From NCBI GenBank assembly GCA_963513935.1, contig OY740774.1, forward strand, positions 28,477,949-28,541,948: DNA of 64,000 bases, in the 5' to 3' direction. Numbering within the stretch: position 1 is the first letter of the stretch; every line of letters starts with the position of its first letter. The notes under the pieces were generated by a model that was not told the DNA's origin, ran no database searches, and saw only the letters and a program-made list of their open reading frames with translations. This stretch comes from Aphrophora alni. Lineage: Eukaryota; Arthropoda; Insecta; Hemiptera; Aphrophoridae. Positions 1 to 11,300 of this stretch are shown in pieces. A program made the translations under genes and the position numbers.

Positions 1-344
1 TTATCTGTATAAGATAACTTGTATTTCCTGAAATTTATTAATTTGTTGGTCTAGATGGAAAATAGTTGTGTTAGACTAACCCCTTCCAATCCCGAAGATG
101 AAAACTTTTGAAAGTTTAATTAAAAAAGTAGCCCTTGAAATTTCACGTGTTTCTGAGAAAAGTTTTTATTTTACTATCGTTAACACTCGCTGCCTTTTGA
201 TTTCCCCTCAAAAATCAATGATCATGCGTAGCGAATCTTTTAAAACTTGGCACTGTGCGTCTGAAAACATTAATATGTTTGTTGTGTAATGCACCACAAT
301 TTAAATGTATGAAAATTTTTATTAGTAGTATTTATTACTTTGTT
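1..344. other. AT-rich sequence, nothing recognised
   Basis: No exon-like reading frame, repeat or structured motif was recognised. The right end runs into the 3' end of a LINE remnant on the minus strand; the T-run near 341-350 would be that element's poly(A) side. Confidence 0.5.
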
Positions 345-829
345 TTTTTTGTGAAGGAAAAATGGAAAAATCTTTCTGACTTTGTCCGGGGACTGAAGGT
401 GGTGGGCGGCCTCCCTACCCCGGTGAAACCAAATCGAACACCGAACCTGGAGCTCTATCTCAGCTCACCTTAGCTGTTTTCCTCGTTTGTCCATAATTCT
501 ATGAATGAAACTATGTTGCCTTCCATTTTCCTCATCCTCTATCATAATTTCTATCATATTAGTCGGGGAAATAGGTGAACAAAACTGTGTTGATAGCTCT
601 TCCCTTTCCTGACTCCCCCCCCGCTGCAGTAAAAGATCGCATGCTCTGCCGTGTCTTCTTCCGCTCCGCAATCAAGACAGCTGGGATCTTCTGATTTTCT
701 AAATCTATGAAGGTATGCCCGGAAGCTTCCATGCCCTGTTAATGCTTGAGTTATGAAAAAGCTCGTTTCACCATGTCCTCTGTTCATCCATTCGTATTTA
801 TTAGTTTGAGAGCAATAAATGGTTTTCAA
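345..829 (-). pseudogene. R1-like LINE reverse transcriptase, C-terminal remnant
   Basis: This is the 3' end of a non-LTR retrotransposon ORF2 on the minus strand. From 829 downward it reads GHGETSFFITQALTGHGSFR, then AYLHRF, the conserved segment after the RT thumb in R1/TRAS-type elements. A CX2CX8HX4C zinc-binding box follows at 626-679 (CLDCGAEEDTAEH, then AIFYC). A frameshift just after the box moves the reading to another frame, where NMIEIMIEDEENGRQ and FIHRIMDKRGKQ match the usual family tail before a stop at 465-467. The stretch 345-464 is then 3' UTR ending at an A-rich tail (T-rich on the plus strand). The element is 5'-truncated: nothing RT-like was seen above 829. What is seen is the motif order; assignment to the R1 clade is from family knowledge. 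It could instead be a close sister clade. Confidence 0.8.
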
Positions 830-2796
830 AAATCCAAATGTTTTTTTAATGTATGGTCTGATTTTGGGGATACGTAATATTTATGTTTATAAATTTAATA
901 TTTATCCTTGTGTTAAATTTTCAAGGATATTTCCGTGTTAAGAACCGTTAGTCTAAAAACGTTTTTGGGTTGATATTCATCTGTCTGTCTCTGTGTTACG
1001 CACATATTAACAGGTGGATAGATTTTGATCAAATTTTATACGTAACTATCCCCTCTCCCTCCTCCATTTTTTTATAACTCATAATTTGTAGTAGCTGTAA
1101 ATAGAGTAGACACAAAATGTTTTTATAGCACGAGAAAATGTTTTTGGTTGGGCTAGTAGAGCTGCTTCTAAAGCACTGCCGTTTAAAGTTTAAACAGTAG
1201 TGATATGGCCACCGGCAACGATATATCGTGCGCATTGTTATTTGTGTAATGAGTGCAAAGTGACCGTTTTTTTGAAAAAGAAAGAAAAAGATTGCTGCAC
1301 GACGACGCCTAGCGAAGTGCGGCAATTTTTCAAAGTTTGTAAATGACACTTTCCGCACGAATTACAAACAGTGTTCCCTACGGTTTAAGGTTCTAAACGT
1401 AGAAAATCAAAACAAGTTACATATAAGAATAGTATGTTACTACATTTATTTATTTTTTCAAAAATGCAATTAACTCATGTAAATATTAAATCAATATGTT
1501 TTTAAATTAATAATAACTAGTTAATTGATAATAGTTTAAGTTACTTCAGTAGTTTTTACAATTAATAAACCTAACTGTAATCTGGATTCAATACTTTAGA
1601 TTTTTCAGAGCAGTACTATATCAACAAATTTTCGTTTATTTTTTGAACATTTTCCCATTCACACCAATATTTAAACAGTCTTTATTGCCGTTCACACTTA
1701 ACTCGTGATTTTTCTGGTAGTAAGTTTAATGACACATCTCTCGCTTGTTCTAGTAGGGTAGGGTATTTGAACATTCACTGTCCATTTCTTCGAATTCATT
1801 TCTTACTTTCATTTTAAATTATTCATTGCAGTTAATATAAACGTTTGTGCAGCCTAGAAACAACGATTGAGGTTAGGACACTTATGTATTGCCATCGCCG
1901 CCTGTGGTATGAGATAAAATAACAAACGCACTGCGTGTGGGAAAAGATAGAATGAAACAGCTGTTTTGCGATCTGGTTATTGTTAAAAAAACTGTAGAAA
2001 ATGCAAATATAACTTTATGAGTAACTTGGAAAATATAGAATCGGACCCAAAAAAAGTTGGTAATTATGCCGTGTGCGAGAAAGTTTGTACAATTGCATTA
2101 ATTTTAGTCTTGCATTCGTATCAAGTTTTATTTTTGTAGCATTGTTTTTTAACAAATTAGGTGGGACAGTCGCAAGTGTTTTTCATCTTTTACCAAAATC
2201 TTATTTTATGAATTTTATATCTGCAATTGCAAAGATTCCCTTTTCACAATGAATTTAAATTAAATAAACAATAAAAGTTAAATTCCACTTAATATTATTA
2301 AACAATTTATTTTGTCAAGGAGCTTCCAACAATAAAACATTTTTGAAGTTTCAGTGACCACAAAGTATACTTGTATTGATTTACAAGCAAAGGTTAAATC
2401 ACAAACTGTCTTGCACTAAATCCTACTTTATTCCTAGACAATGTGACTGTAACGCCTCTAAAAGCAATAACACACCCCCTCCCCTCTCCCATAATGTCCC
2501 TACACATGCATTAGTCGTAACTCTTACGAGGGTTTCCGAATATTTTTTTTCGCGTGTTGTGGAAAGCTCCAATAAAATATTGTTTTCGCACGTTGACGGT
2601 GGCTGGGCTGTTGTGTTTGATGCCAGAACATTTAACTCTTATTTTCAATTCAAGATAAAATGTTTGATAGTCATATTTTTTTTCATGAATATTTCGGAAA
2701 GTAAAGGAGGGAGGAACTACTTTCTCGAAAACATTTGGTCGAACAGATTTTGATAGTTTTAGTCTTTTGTAACTTTACGATCTTGGATTACACCAA
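830..2796. other. AT-rich sequence with a weak dispersed repeat
   Basis: Mostly unstructured. Around 985-1045 there is a phrase of the type CTGTCTGTCTCTG followed by GGATAGATTTTGATCAAATT, which recurs in diverged form near 58.43-58.49 and 60.72 kb. It looks like an old dispersed repeat. A 125-codon ATG frame at 2376-2753 has low-complexity composition and no recognisable motif; I do not call it a gene. Confidence 0.4.
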
Positions 2797-2985
2797 AATA
2801 CCCTCAGGGGCTCACAATAGTTAGTACGGGTGTGGCAAACCCGAGGGACTTTTTCATAGTCTTGGTTTAGACATTTTTCTTTTATCATTCCTATCTGGTC
2901 TCTGATGTTATTAGACTAATCGAGAGCATTTATTTTATGTTCTTTTCTTCTATTCGTAATGCGATTATGACTGAGAAGTTATAAA
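2797..2985 (+). repeat. Dispersed repeat family C, copy 1
   Basis: Begins with ATACCCTCAGGGGCT, continues with a TACGGGTGTGGCAAACCCGAGG box, and ends with a TTATTTTATGTTC and TAATGCGATTATGACTGAGA region. The same ordered boxes occur at 14518-14722 and 24432-24642 in the same orientation. The ~200 bp length and shared ends suggest a SINE or MITE. No A/B box pair was clear. Confidence 0.6.
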
Positions 2986-3658
2986 AACAAGAACAGCAAG
3001 AAAAAAACTCTTATCAAAAATGTTTACATAGTCTTTTTTTAAATAAGGTATCTCGTAGAATCTGTTCTTTAAAACTTTTCTATTAGTTATTAATTTTCTA
3101 TAGTTATCTCGTCCATAGAATTTTAGCATCCGATACCATGAAATGTCCACAAATTCTACACCAATTTTATCTCGATTTACATAAAGTGCTCAAATTTGGT
3201 ATGTAGCCAAACCACTGTACAAGTTTGTGAAACTGAAATAACCCGTGCGAAAATATAATAATTACAACACTCGATTTTCAACTTTTAAAACTATTTTTGT
3301 GGGTACTTTCTAACCGAAGATCGTAAAACGTTCCACAATAAATAATCCGTGATTCTTTCAAATATTCATGAAATGATTTATAATTTTTTTTTTTAACAAT
3401 AATAATAGTTTTATTACTGAAATGCAATATTGCTATAAACATTACCTCAAAATGGAAGGAATCGAATAAGAGTGGATTTCTTTTAAATTTTGGTGAAATG
3501 TAAAACATAAAACCAAAATCATTGATACGAATTAATGTGCAGTGTAAGAAAATTACTGATTAGGAATCATAAGAAAAACTGGAAAAGCAATCATTCAATG
3601 AAATATGATTTTAGCTTATGATTGAATAACAAAATGCTGATAATGGAACACAGTATAG
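2986..3658. other. AT-rich sequence, nothing recognised
   Basis: Short ATG frames on the minus strand at 2965-3150 and 3278-3508 lack any recognisable motif and have the composition of random AT-rich DNA. Confidence 0.4.
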
Positions 3659-4394
3659 TATTTTAAGACTTTAGGTTTTGATTATTGTTTGATAAACCTA
3701 CTAGTTTAGGAGTAATAGGCGCTTAAAGTTTCGAACATTTTACGTTTGAAACATTTTCAAGAGGTGGTTTTTCCATACTTCCATTGTTGATCAAAGACAA
3801 AAATGTAAGTAGGTTTTGGCTGTGCCTAAAAAATATCTAGGCTGTGGAAATACTAATGCAAGACTACAAAAAAAAAAAAAAAAAAACAATAATAAAATAA
3901 AATAAAATAAAATAATAATACTAATTTGTGCAACAAATAAAAACTTGCTAGATTATAAGATACAAAACATAAACAACCCTTCTTTAAGAAAGCAGTGATT
4001 TTTTATAACAAATGCTCAAACAAACCACCATTATTTTAATCACTTATATTTTTATACTTCCTAATAAATTTTAAATTTGATTTTGAACCAGATTTTATCG
4101 TAGAAAATATTATTTGATCAGGCTATTTAATTTGTTAGCTTATTCTACTAGATTGTTACTTAGCTTTCACTAGATTGTAGCAAGTTTTTATTTGTTGCAC
4201 AAATTATTTGTAGTATTTACACATCTTAGACTTATATTTTTATCTTGACTCAACAATGGTAAGTATGGAAAATCGTCTCCTGAAAATGCTTCAAACGTCA
4301 AATGTTCGAAACTTCAAGCGTCTAGCCTATTACTCCTACACAAGTAGGTTTTTCAAACAACAAAAAAAAAAAATACAAAAGTCCTAAAATTTTG
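3659..4394. mobile_element. Fold-back (long inverted repeat) element
   Basis: The two halves are inverted copies of each other. The left outer arm (about 3659-3790) contains AAACCTACTAGTTTAGGAGT, AATAGGCGCTTAAAGTTTCG and CCATACTTCCATTGTTGA. The right arm (about 4240-4394) contains their reverse complements: AACAATGGTAAGTATGG, CGAAACTTCAAGCGTCTAGC and CTATTACTCCTAC. Inner arms also pair: TTTGTGCAACAAATAAAAAC near 3925 and its complement near 4190. An A18 run plus AATAA repeats sits in the left half. No coding potential is visible, so it is a non-autonomous fold-back or MITE-like element. No convincing target-site duplication was found. Confidence 0.7.
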
Positions 4395-5034
4395 TGCAGA
4401 ATACGAAAACACCATAAGTAATAGAGGTCCCCATATGAAATTAAAAAGTTGGCAGCCATATTGGAAAATGATGTTAAATTTTCTTAGTTTGTAGGCTAAA
4501 ACAGATTTTTAAGTTATATGAAAAAGTAACAACGTTCATTTAAAGTTTTTCATCAAATTAATAGTTTATGATATACCATTAGTGCCCACGATAAAAGAAT
4601 CACCCTCTCATGAATTGGGGGAAAACAAAAATGAACTTTGACCGACGTCATTTAAAAGCTCCATTTTAATCAAAAACTATTTACGCTACGACACAAGTGA
4701 TATACTACTTATTCAGTGTTTACATTGCACGCAAATGATTATTTCTACGCCACTATAGAGTATAGCGTGCAAGAGGTTAACATTATCTGACTCGTGTTCT
4801 TGCAGTTGAATATCTATCGCCTTTATCTGTTTTAGTTCTAGCACAGCTTTCTGCTTTGTTATTACACGTTTAACGTTTCAGTACTTTGCTTTATCGCCGA
4901 GTTTTATATATTTAATATTCTAATTTATGTGTTTTATTATAGTTGTTTTATTGTGAAGTAGTTTATAGCCTACTTTTGGCTGTAACAGCTTTGTTATAAT
5001 TAAACATATAGGAATACTAGTAAGGGTTAGTATT
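4395..5034. other. AT-rich sequence, nothing recognised
   Basis: No coding or structured feature was seen. A phrase TTGGCAGCCATATTGGAAAA at 4450-4470 resembles the GCCGCCAT-type units of the 8.1-9.0 kb array. Confidence 0.4.
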
Positions 5035-5302
5035 ATTAATATGGTATAATCGGAAATTTGTCATTATCTGTCATAAACACGACGTTTCGAGAGTATAAAT
5101 CAACTCCAGTTATCAAGTGATGAATCTAGAGCATAAAAGTGAAAAACAACAAACATAGCTTACTAGCCTAGAACCACGTTGAAAACTAAAACTAAATTGT
5201 AAACACTTTAATGATACCCTATAGGTTTAACTATTGATAATGAGTGTTGATTTATACTCTCAAGACGTTTTGTTTTTGTAAGATTAAACCATATTAATAT
5301 GA
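5035..5302. mobile_element. Fold-back element with GAAACGTCGT motif
   Basis: The left arm (5035-5115) carries ATATGGTATAATC, ACGACGTTTCGAGAG and TATAAATCAACT. The right arm (5248-5302) carries the complements: GTTGATTTATACTCTC, AAGACGTTTTG and GATTAAACCATATT. The minus-strand reading of the left arm contains CTTGATAACTGGAG, a spacer, then CGAAACGTCGTG. This is the same order (xTGATRA, hairpin, GAAAC, short palindrome) as the other hammerhead-like hairpins in this window, but with a decayed first box. Confidence 0.6.
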
Positions 5303-5617
5303 ATTATCCATCTTTATCAAAAAACTTTAGTTTTGTGAACAGGTGATTTCGTTACTTGGAAATTTTAATATATAAATCGGTCTGGTAAATCCAGTGTAAC
5401 ACAACAATATTCATACTAAGAAGAAATAGTAACTCGCACAACATATACTGTACATTTGAACAAAATACCCCTCGCAGGGAGAAATAATATAATATGTTAA
5501 ATGTTTTATGGGTGGCTGATAGATGTAAACCCTGAAATACGAATCTTATGCCTTTTAAGTAAGTTTCTCCACTCGCGACACCAGTAAATATTTTCCTTTG
5601 TTGCTTTTTTTTGCAAG
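5303..5617. other. AT-rich sequence ending in a splice-acceptor-like tract
   Basis: Nothing coding was seen. The last 25 bases (TTTCCTTTG, TTGC, then T8 and GCAAG) form a polypyrimidine tract ending in AG just before the candidate exon at 5618. Confidence 0.4.
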
Positions 5618-5767
5618 TATAATGTGGGAGAGATAATATATGAGAAATGTAGTTTAAATGAATTTGGAGAGTATAATGTGACGGTGTTACTTTCTTCGGG
5701 ACCGGAAGCTGAGGTTGAACTATCTAGAGAGCGTGCTTCGTTTAGAATTATGGCAGGGAACAGCTGA
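5618..5767 (+). CDS. Candidate 3'-terminal exon, function unknown
   Basis: An open frame of 49 codons follows a good polypyrimidine-AG acceptor (5594-5617) and ends at TGA 5765-5767. The peptide starts YNVGEIIYEKCSLNEFGEYN, has an N-glycosylation sequon (NVT), and continues with the charged stretch GPEAEVELSRERASFR. Composition and codon use look more protein-like than the surroundings, which are full of stops. No family was recognised. The opposite strand is also open here (5506-5802), which lowers the evidence. No upstream partner exon was identified, so this may be a gene fragment or chance. Confidence 0.3.
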   Translation, partial: YNVGEIIYEKCSLNEFGEYNVTVLLSSGPEAEVELSRERASFRIMAGNS

Positions 5768-6288
5768 CCGGGTCTGCTGGAGTGAAGAGGAGCGTAATCC
5801 ATAAACTGAGTAAGTCGTGGGCGTGGTGTGTTAGTGCCTGTCTCGTATTAATTTTGGTTATATTACTTTATTAAGTAATATTACGTATATTACACCATGG
5901 CTGTGTAATTTTTTATATCATCGCGTTCAGGGTTTTATCGGAGGCTCAATTCCCCAATTCACACGACTTAAATTATTTTTACAACTAAGTGAGTTGGCTG
6001 ATGGACAACTTCAGCCCTTGAGTTAACTTGTTCCAGTGTTGTGCGAGTGAATATTTAGTAATTAGTTCTGTTTCGGCATTCCATTATAAATTAGATTAGT
6101 TACTTCAAAGCTGGGTACCCTATGATGCATGGGCATTCCTGGGGGTAAGAGATTTAGAGCTCAAAATGGATTTTCCAAAATTATAGACCGAAGGCTGAGT
6201 TAACTCTCAAACCGGCGGGGGGAAAAAACAACCTTTAAAACGTTATAAATAATATTTAATTAATTGGTAATGTTTCAGTATTTCACAA
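5768..6288. other. Mostly unstructured; one dispersed repeat fragment
   Basis: At 6105-6165 the phrase CTTCAAAGCTGGGTA, then CTATGATGCATGGG, matches the reverse complement of 32300-32375, so both are copies of one dispersed repeat. Nothing else was recognised. Confidence 0.45.
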
Positions 6289-6836
6289 CACAAATTTACG
6301 TCATTCTTTCTCTAATTTTTACAAATCCATCAGTCAACAAATCTACCATATCACTATACATTAAGTCTTCCTGTTTCGATCTGTGCTTTCCAAATCTTTC
6401 TATCATTCTGTTATAGTTTTTAATCTATAAAAATTAACAAAAGCAAGAATTTTAACACGTTTTCACGCTAAACCCATTCGAGAGCTCAACCTCTCGTTCC
6501 CAAATTGGTACCAGACGACACATATAAACAGAACATTTTTCAAATCCTGTTTCCAAATATAATGTATATGGTGTATTTAGTGGCAAATTAAAAAAGTTTT
6601 TATAAGTAATTTAACTCCATTTCCATGCAGTCAAATTCTTTAAATACCCATACATGAGAGCCATAACATGCCATAGATTTTATTGCAGCATTAGAACGAG
6701 TGAGTTTAGCAATCAAAGATATATTCCTACCGATAAAAATATTTTTCCGTGTCGACGACGTAGCAAACTTGGACGCACAACATTTTCTCTTAGGTGAGAT
6801 TTCCACGACAGGCTTATTATTAAAGTTACTCATAAG
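6289..6836 (-). pseudogene. LINE reverse transcriptase C-terminal remnant
   Basis: Minus-strand reading from 6833 downward gives CCASKFATSSTRKNIFIG, SLIAKLTRSNAAIKSMACYG and SHVWVFKEFD. This is the post-catalytic RT segment ending in the Y/CG-x-H/E-x-W motif common to many LINE clades. After an in-frame stop at about 6602 the frame continues KLFNLPLNTPYTLYLETGFE and KCSVYMCRL, which matches the next conserved block (LP-NTP---LY-E-G). A further tail (MIERFGKHRSKQEDL, then a D-LTDGF segment) runs to about 6290. At least one stop and a frame change make it a pseudogene. The RT palm, endonuclease and 3' tail are absent. The clade is uncertain, but the motifs differ from the other LINE remnants in this window. 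Confidence 0.7.
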
Positions 6837-6959
6837 TATTTATACTAATTTACGACTTCAACCCTTTTCCTGTGGAAACACATACTAATTTAATAATTCG
6901 TAATCTGTTAGGCTTAGTGCTAAGAACCTTATTCCTAAATTTTTTCTATTCAAAAATGA

Positions 6960-7152
6960 TCAAAAGCAAATTTGCAAATGGTTAGTAAATTAAAATATCC
7001 TTTATTTAGTAACTGGCAAACTAGCAAAATAAATTTACAATGGTAAGTATAAATGAAAATTTCCTTTAGTTACTAATTTGGCAAACCTCTGAATCAAATT
7101 TTTAAATTGTAAGTAAATGAACATTTCCTTTAGTTAATAATTAGCAAACATG
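6960..7152. repeat. Degenerate ~65-bp tandem repeat, three units
   Basis: Three successive units share the order GGTAAGTATAAATGAAAAT, TTCCTTTAGTTACTAATT and GGCAAAC, with drift between copies. No coding content. Confidence 0.5.
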
Positions 7153-7371
7153 TATTCATGATTTAAAAAACGAAATCTTTATCACTGTGATTTATTTGCA
7201 CTTTTTATAAAAAAAATATACTGAGGTTGACATGGACAGAATTGATGGTTGATGACAGAATTTTCCAAATATTCAGTCGCATTCAAAAACTTCTTTACGA
7301 GTTATCTGTTTTACGGACACATTTCGGAAATATTTTATCAAACCTCAGATGGTAATCTATTATCCAAATAT

Positions 7372-7680
7372 TTCTTTTTTGTCCTTTTCTCCATTATCTT
7401 CTTTTGCGCCTTCTTCAATACCTGCTCTCTCTATCGTTGTCCATACTCTTTTGTTTTGCGTTCTTAGTATTTTCTTCCATTTACTAGATATGGTTAATTT
7501 GTTTCCTATTCTGTCCATGTAACTATACCAGGACAGTTATCTTTTTTGATTGTACCAATTAATAGTTTTCCAATTTTGATTCTATTCATAATATCTTTAT
7601 ACCTAATCTGTCGTTGTTCATAGTTAAGCTCCAGCATCACCGCCAGTTTATCAAATCTCCATTATAATTATCATAATGTT
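7372..7680 (-). pseudogene. LINE ORF2 C-terminal tail remnant
   Basis: Minus-strand reading from about 7630 gives QRQIRYKDIMNRIKIGK and then IGTIKKDN. After a frameshift it reads LSWYSYMDRIGNKLTISSKW, then KKILRTQNKRVWTTIERAGI and EEGAKEDNGEKD. This is the well-known C-terminal block of many insect LINE ORF2 proteins (R-IRN--I, then LRW-GHV-RM, then a basic GRP-R-W region), here with the W-H motif changed to WYSYM. Nothing of the polymerase core was seen upstream. I infer a separate, older insertion from the one at 6.29-6.84 kb because the two tails are different in type. Confidence 0.6.
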
Positions 7681-8084
7681 AAATTATATATCAGAAAACA
7701 ACTTCTATTAAAACATATTTTTATATGGTTCCACCTTTTCTTATGCAAATTTAAAGACTGATAATTAAAGGCAGCAAATGTTCTAAAATGACTACAATTT
7801 GTGAAGTATCTGCAATGCAATGAATTATTCAAGCAATTTTGAACCTCTAGTAGTCAATTAGGTTTATCTTATTTACCTTTGATATTTTCCTTGTACGTTT
7901 TGATTATTATTCTTTACGTTTTTACGCTACTTGAATCATACTTAGCTACAAATTACTCGTATAAATTAAGAAGCGAAATGTAAAATTAGACGTGAAAATG
8001 AATTGACTTTTACAAGAAATAAACTTCTCCGATGCAATTTTATATTTATTTTTATAAAATTATTGATTATGTTTGATAAAGGTT
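7681..8084. other. AT-rich sequence, nothing recognised
   Basis: No open frame of note and no repeat recognised. Confidence 0.4.
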
Positions 8085-9010
8085 AGATACAAATCGGTTT
8101 AACCGAGAAGCTGAAATTTTGTTGATGCGAAATTTAAGTATTTTAACTGACATCTTATAAAGTATTTTAGTTATTTCATTGTCGATGTTGTGCCTTGTTT
8201 ATGTTTGGCTTTAGAAGTTATTTTAAAATCTGTGCAGCCGTGCGGTTTGACACACAAATTATAATTTTGGCCGCCATTTATATAAAAGCTTTCTTATAAT
8301 TTCACTAACTTTTTATTATAAGAATACAAAACTTTGCAGTGAGTTTGAATTTTATTGACAAACAATGTATGTTTTTGGCCGCCATTTTTAAAAAGCTTAT
8401 TGTTTGTTCCCCTAATATTCTTATTATACGCCTCATGCAAGACTCATGTTAAAATAAATCAAAACAGGTTTCGGCCACATGGTTGTAATTTTTTGCTTTA
8501 ATTTATGTTTTTCATCCGCCATTTTTAAAAAGCTTATTTTGGTCTCACAAAAATTCTTACTATACGACTTAAATTTGATAAAAGGATAATCAAATTTATT
8601 TCGGCCATATGCGTTAATTTTGTCAACTACACTTTATGTTTTTGGCCACCATCTTGGAAAAATGTTTTAGTTAAAATTATTAGTAATTTCAATAGACTTT
8701 TTTTTTGCCAAGGATTGTATTTTGTTAAAGTTAAGTGAAAGCAGTTATGTTTGGTAAATGTTAAATCAAAATCGATTCAGCCGTCTGGCTGCAACGTTTT
8801 TCACACAGGTTTTAGTTTTTTGGCCGCCATCTTGAAAAATGCTGAAGTTATAATGAAACTACTAAGAATAATTTACTATATCTTATGCTTGTAAACGTTA
8901 GATTAAAATCGGTTGAAGAGTTTGGCAGAAATTTCGTTACCCTACAATTTCTTAATTTTTGTTGCCATATTTTAAAATGGTGGATTTTAGGGTCATATTA
9001 AATCTATTTT
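8085..9010 (+). repeat. Degenerate tandem array with GCCGCCAT cores
   Basis: Six related units, about 104-177 bp apart, each carry a core such as TTTTGGCCGCCATTTTTAAA or TTTTTGGCCGCCATCTTGAA (cores near 8270, 8374, 8516, 8645, 8822 and 8963). Each core is followed by AAAGCTTA or AATGCT, ATTCTTACTATA, and then a phrase like AAATCGGTTCGGCC. The units have diverged strongly, so this is an old array. The core on the minus strand is AAGATGGCGGC, which matches the YY1/Pleiohomeotic consensus. Whether it binds anything is unknown. Confidence 0.6.
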
Positions 9011-10860
9011 TTTTTTTTTAATTATAATATTTACGTTTAATAAAAAATAGGTGATTATTAGTTAGCTTTACCTCTGGATGTTCATAAACACATACTATAA
9101 TATAATTTAAACTCCAAAAAATATGATTGTGCCTAGATATAAACAGTTCTGCAATGTCTAGACTTATCGTAAACAAATTAACACCGCGACGGGACCCGAT
9201 GAGGATAGACGACCGATATTCGTCTTCACGTTGAAAATAACTTTGTTTTTGCTTTTCTGCATTATTTAGTAAAACGTACGTTTAGCAAACCCCGCGAAGT
9301 CGTTTATCTTGGAGCCAAGTTTTTGCGGGTTTTTGGCAAAGGCGTGGAGTAAGATTTATTAAGAGTATTTACCCTTGGCAGGAGCAAGTTAATCCGTTGC
9401 AACCTTGTACTTCATGAGTTTATTTCTTCTTTGATAAGACGGAAATTACTTTAAAGTCATAGTTTTATTTCTAACTACATATATACGTAGAGTAGACAAA
9501 GTGTATAGTAAGTAAATATTGAAAGTGGGTTTATTAAAAATTTGGTATGTGAATGAAATTTGAATACAGCATATCTCCAGGTGTTTTTTTCCTCTTTATA
9601 ATCTTAGTAACCAATTTCTTAAATATTGCTTAACCCTAGCAGTAATATATTGTTTCTTTCTAAATAGGTCCAATTTATTGATTGATTTTTGTAAAAAATG
9701 CGTAATGGAATTTGAATACCATCATAACCTTAACTTATTATACAGAGAGTCAGACATGTTCATAGACAACTTATAAGTTTGTAATAGTTAGAAATAAAAA
9801 TATGAAACTATCAGGATGTATTTTGAATTATACGATTATAAAGATGACATTTTTGGCCGTTTGTGGGAGGTAGAAGGACTGTAACATATTCAACATTTAC
9901 AAGTGGTAACTCCTATTGAGTAACGCATTTTTTGAAAAGACGAGAAAAATGACATTAAAAAAGTTTTATGCAACTACCATAATCGAAATAGCTTCATCGT
10001 TCAATAAAGTGTTGGAATTTACGTATTTATTTAAATGCACAATTTTTATATAACGAATTTGTTAGGGTTGTTATCAGACTTTTTTCATCAAAAAAGACCT
10101 TTTTATTGATTTTATCAATCAACTAACACCACATGTTCTAAAACATGAGCAAATACTTCAACTATAATTAAAAATGTAGTTTATCCAACTCCAAACGTTG
10201 CAATTTTTTATGTGTAATGGTTAAAAATTTATTAAGCTGTTCTTTTAAATATATTTCGAACACTTGTTATATCATTTCATTAAGAAAATGATAATTAGAA
10301 ATATATTATTATTATATTCAAAATGTTTTAACATTATCAGTACTTAAAAATTAAAATAGTTGTTTTTACAGGAGACTAGTAACGCAAAAGAATTTTGATC
10401 GATGTTAGAGAACTGTACTCGCTACTATTTAACTGTTTACAATAACAAAATACACCCAATGTAGCCAACTTAGATAAACAAATTAGACATCGATTAGTAT
10501 CAACATGGATTGAAATCAAACGATTACTCGCTTTTCGTGAGTAATTGTATGGGCACCGTTTTCCGACACTTATCGCTACAGGACCACGATAAAGCTTTGA
10601 ATAGAATAGGCCTACTTTAGGGGGAAAAACTACATAGAAATGGAATTGCAATTTTGAGAGTTTCTACTTTTAGTTCATTATCAAAAGCGACTTCACGTGG
10701 AAATTACAACGAACCCACTTACGATAGGCTATTTACGACAATGATACTGCGAACTTTCGACCTATAATCTCAAAATCGGTTTTGCTGATGTATAAATATT
10801 AATAACTCAAATCACTTTGTCAAATCTCATTGTTCGATTGTTACAGTTCGAGTAATTGAA
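9011..10860. other. AT-rich sequence, nothing recognised
   Basis: Slightly more GC-rich islands at 9180-9220 and 9280-9350 carry no recognisable frame. A 91-codon minus-strand ATG frame at 10376-10651 shows no motif. I see no supported feature. Confidence 0.4.
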
Positions 10861-10920
10861 ATGGAGGAGAGGTTGAAGAACTTCACCGTCGTCATGGGGA
10901 ATGCATTGTGGGCCGAGTAG
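10861..10920 (+). CDS. Very short ORF, 19 codons
   Basis: ATG at 10861 opens MEERLKNFTVVMGNALWAE and stops at TAG 10918-10920. The short region is notably GC-richer than its surroundings and free of AT-rich codons. It could be an upstream ORF, part of an exon read in one frame, or chance. Nothing else links it to the 37-codon ORF at 11301. Confidence 0.15.
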   Translation: MEERLKNFTVVMGNALWAE

Positions 10921-11300
10921 GAAGACTTTCTTGAGTCCTCCTCCTCAGCGTCCTCAAGGCGTGTAATTAAATTATACGAACAGAAAAATAGGTCTCCGCT
11001 TACGTTATGTTTTTCTGTGGATTAAGACCATTTTTTCCTCTGCTCATCTTCCTTATCCTTCTTCCGCATATATTGAAGGTTGGAGTACACCAAGAAAATT
11101 GTCCCAACCTTTTGTTCCCAACCAAACGGAAAACGGTTGATGTAAACAGTTCCACCTGGACCTCCTCCTTCCGTCATAGAATTAAAAGTAGCATCTTAAA
11201 TCAAATAATACGATTCTCCTAAAACCTTTAAATGTTAGCAGACATAAATTGTTGAATGTACTAGTTGGACACAGTTAACATTTATGTTTTAGTTTAGAAC

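Noticed and set aside
2376..2753. 125-codon ATG frame
   Set aside because: Low-complexity composition, no motif and no splice or promoter context.
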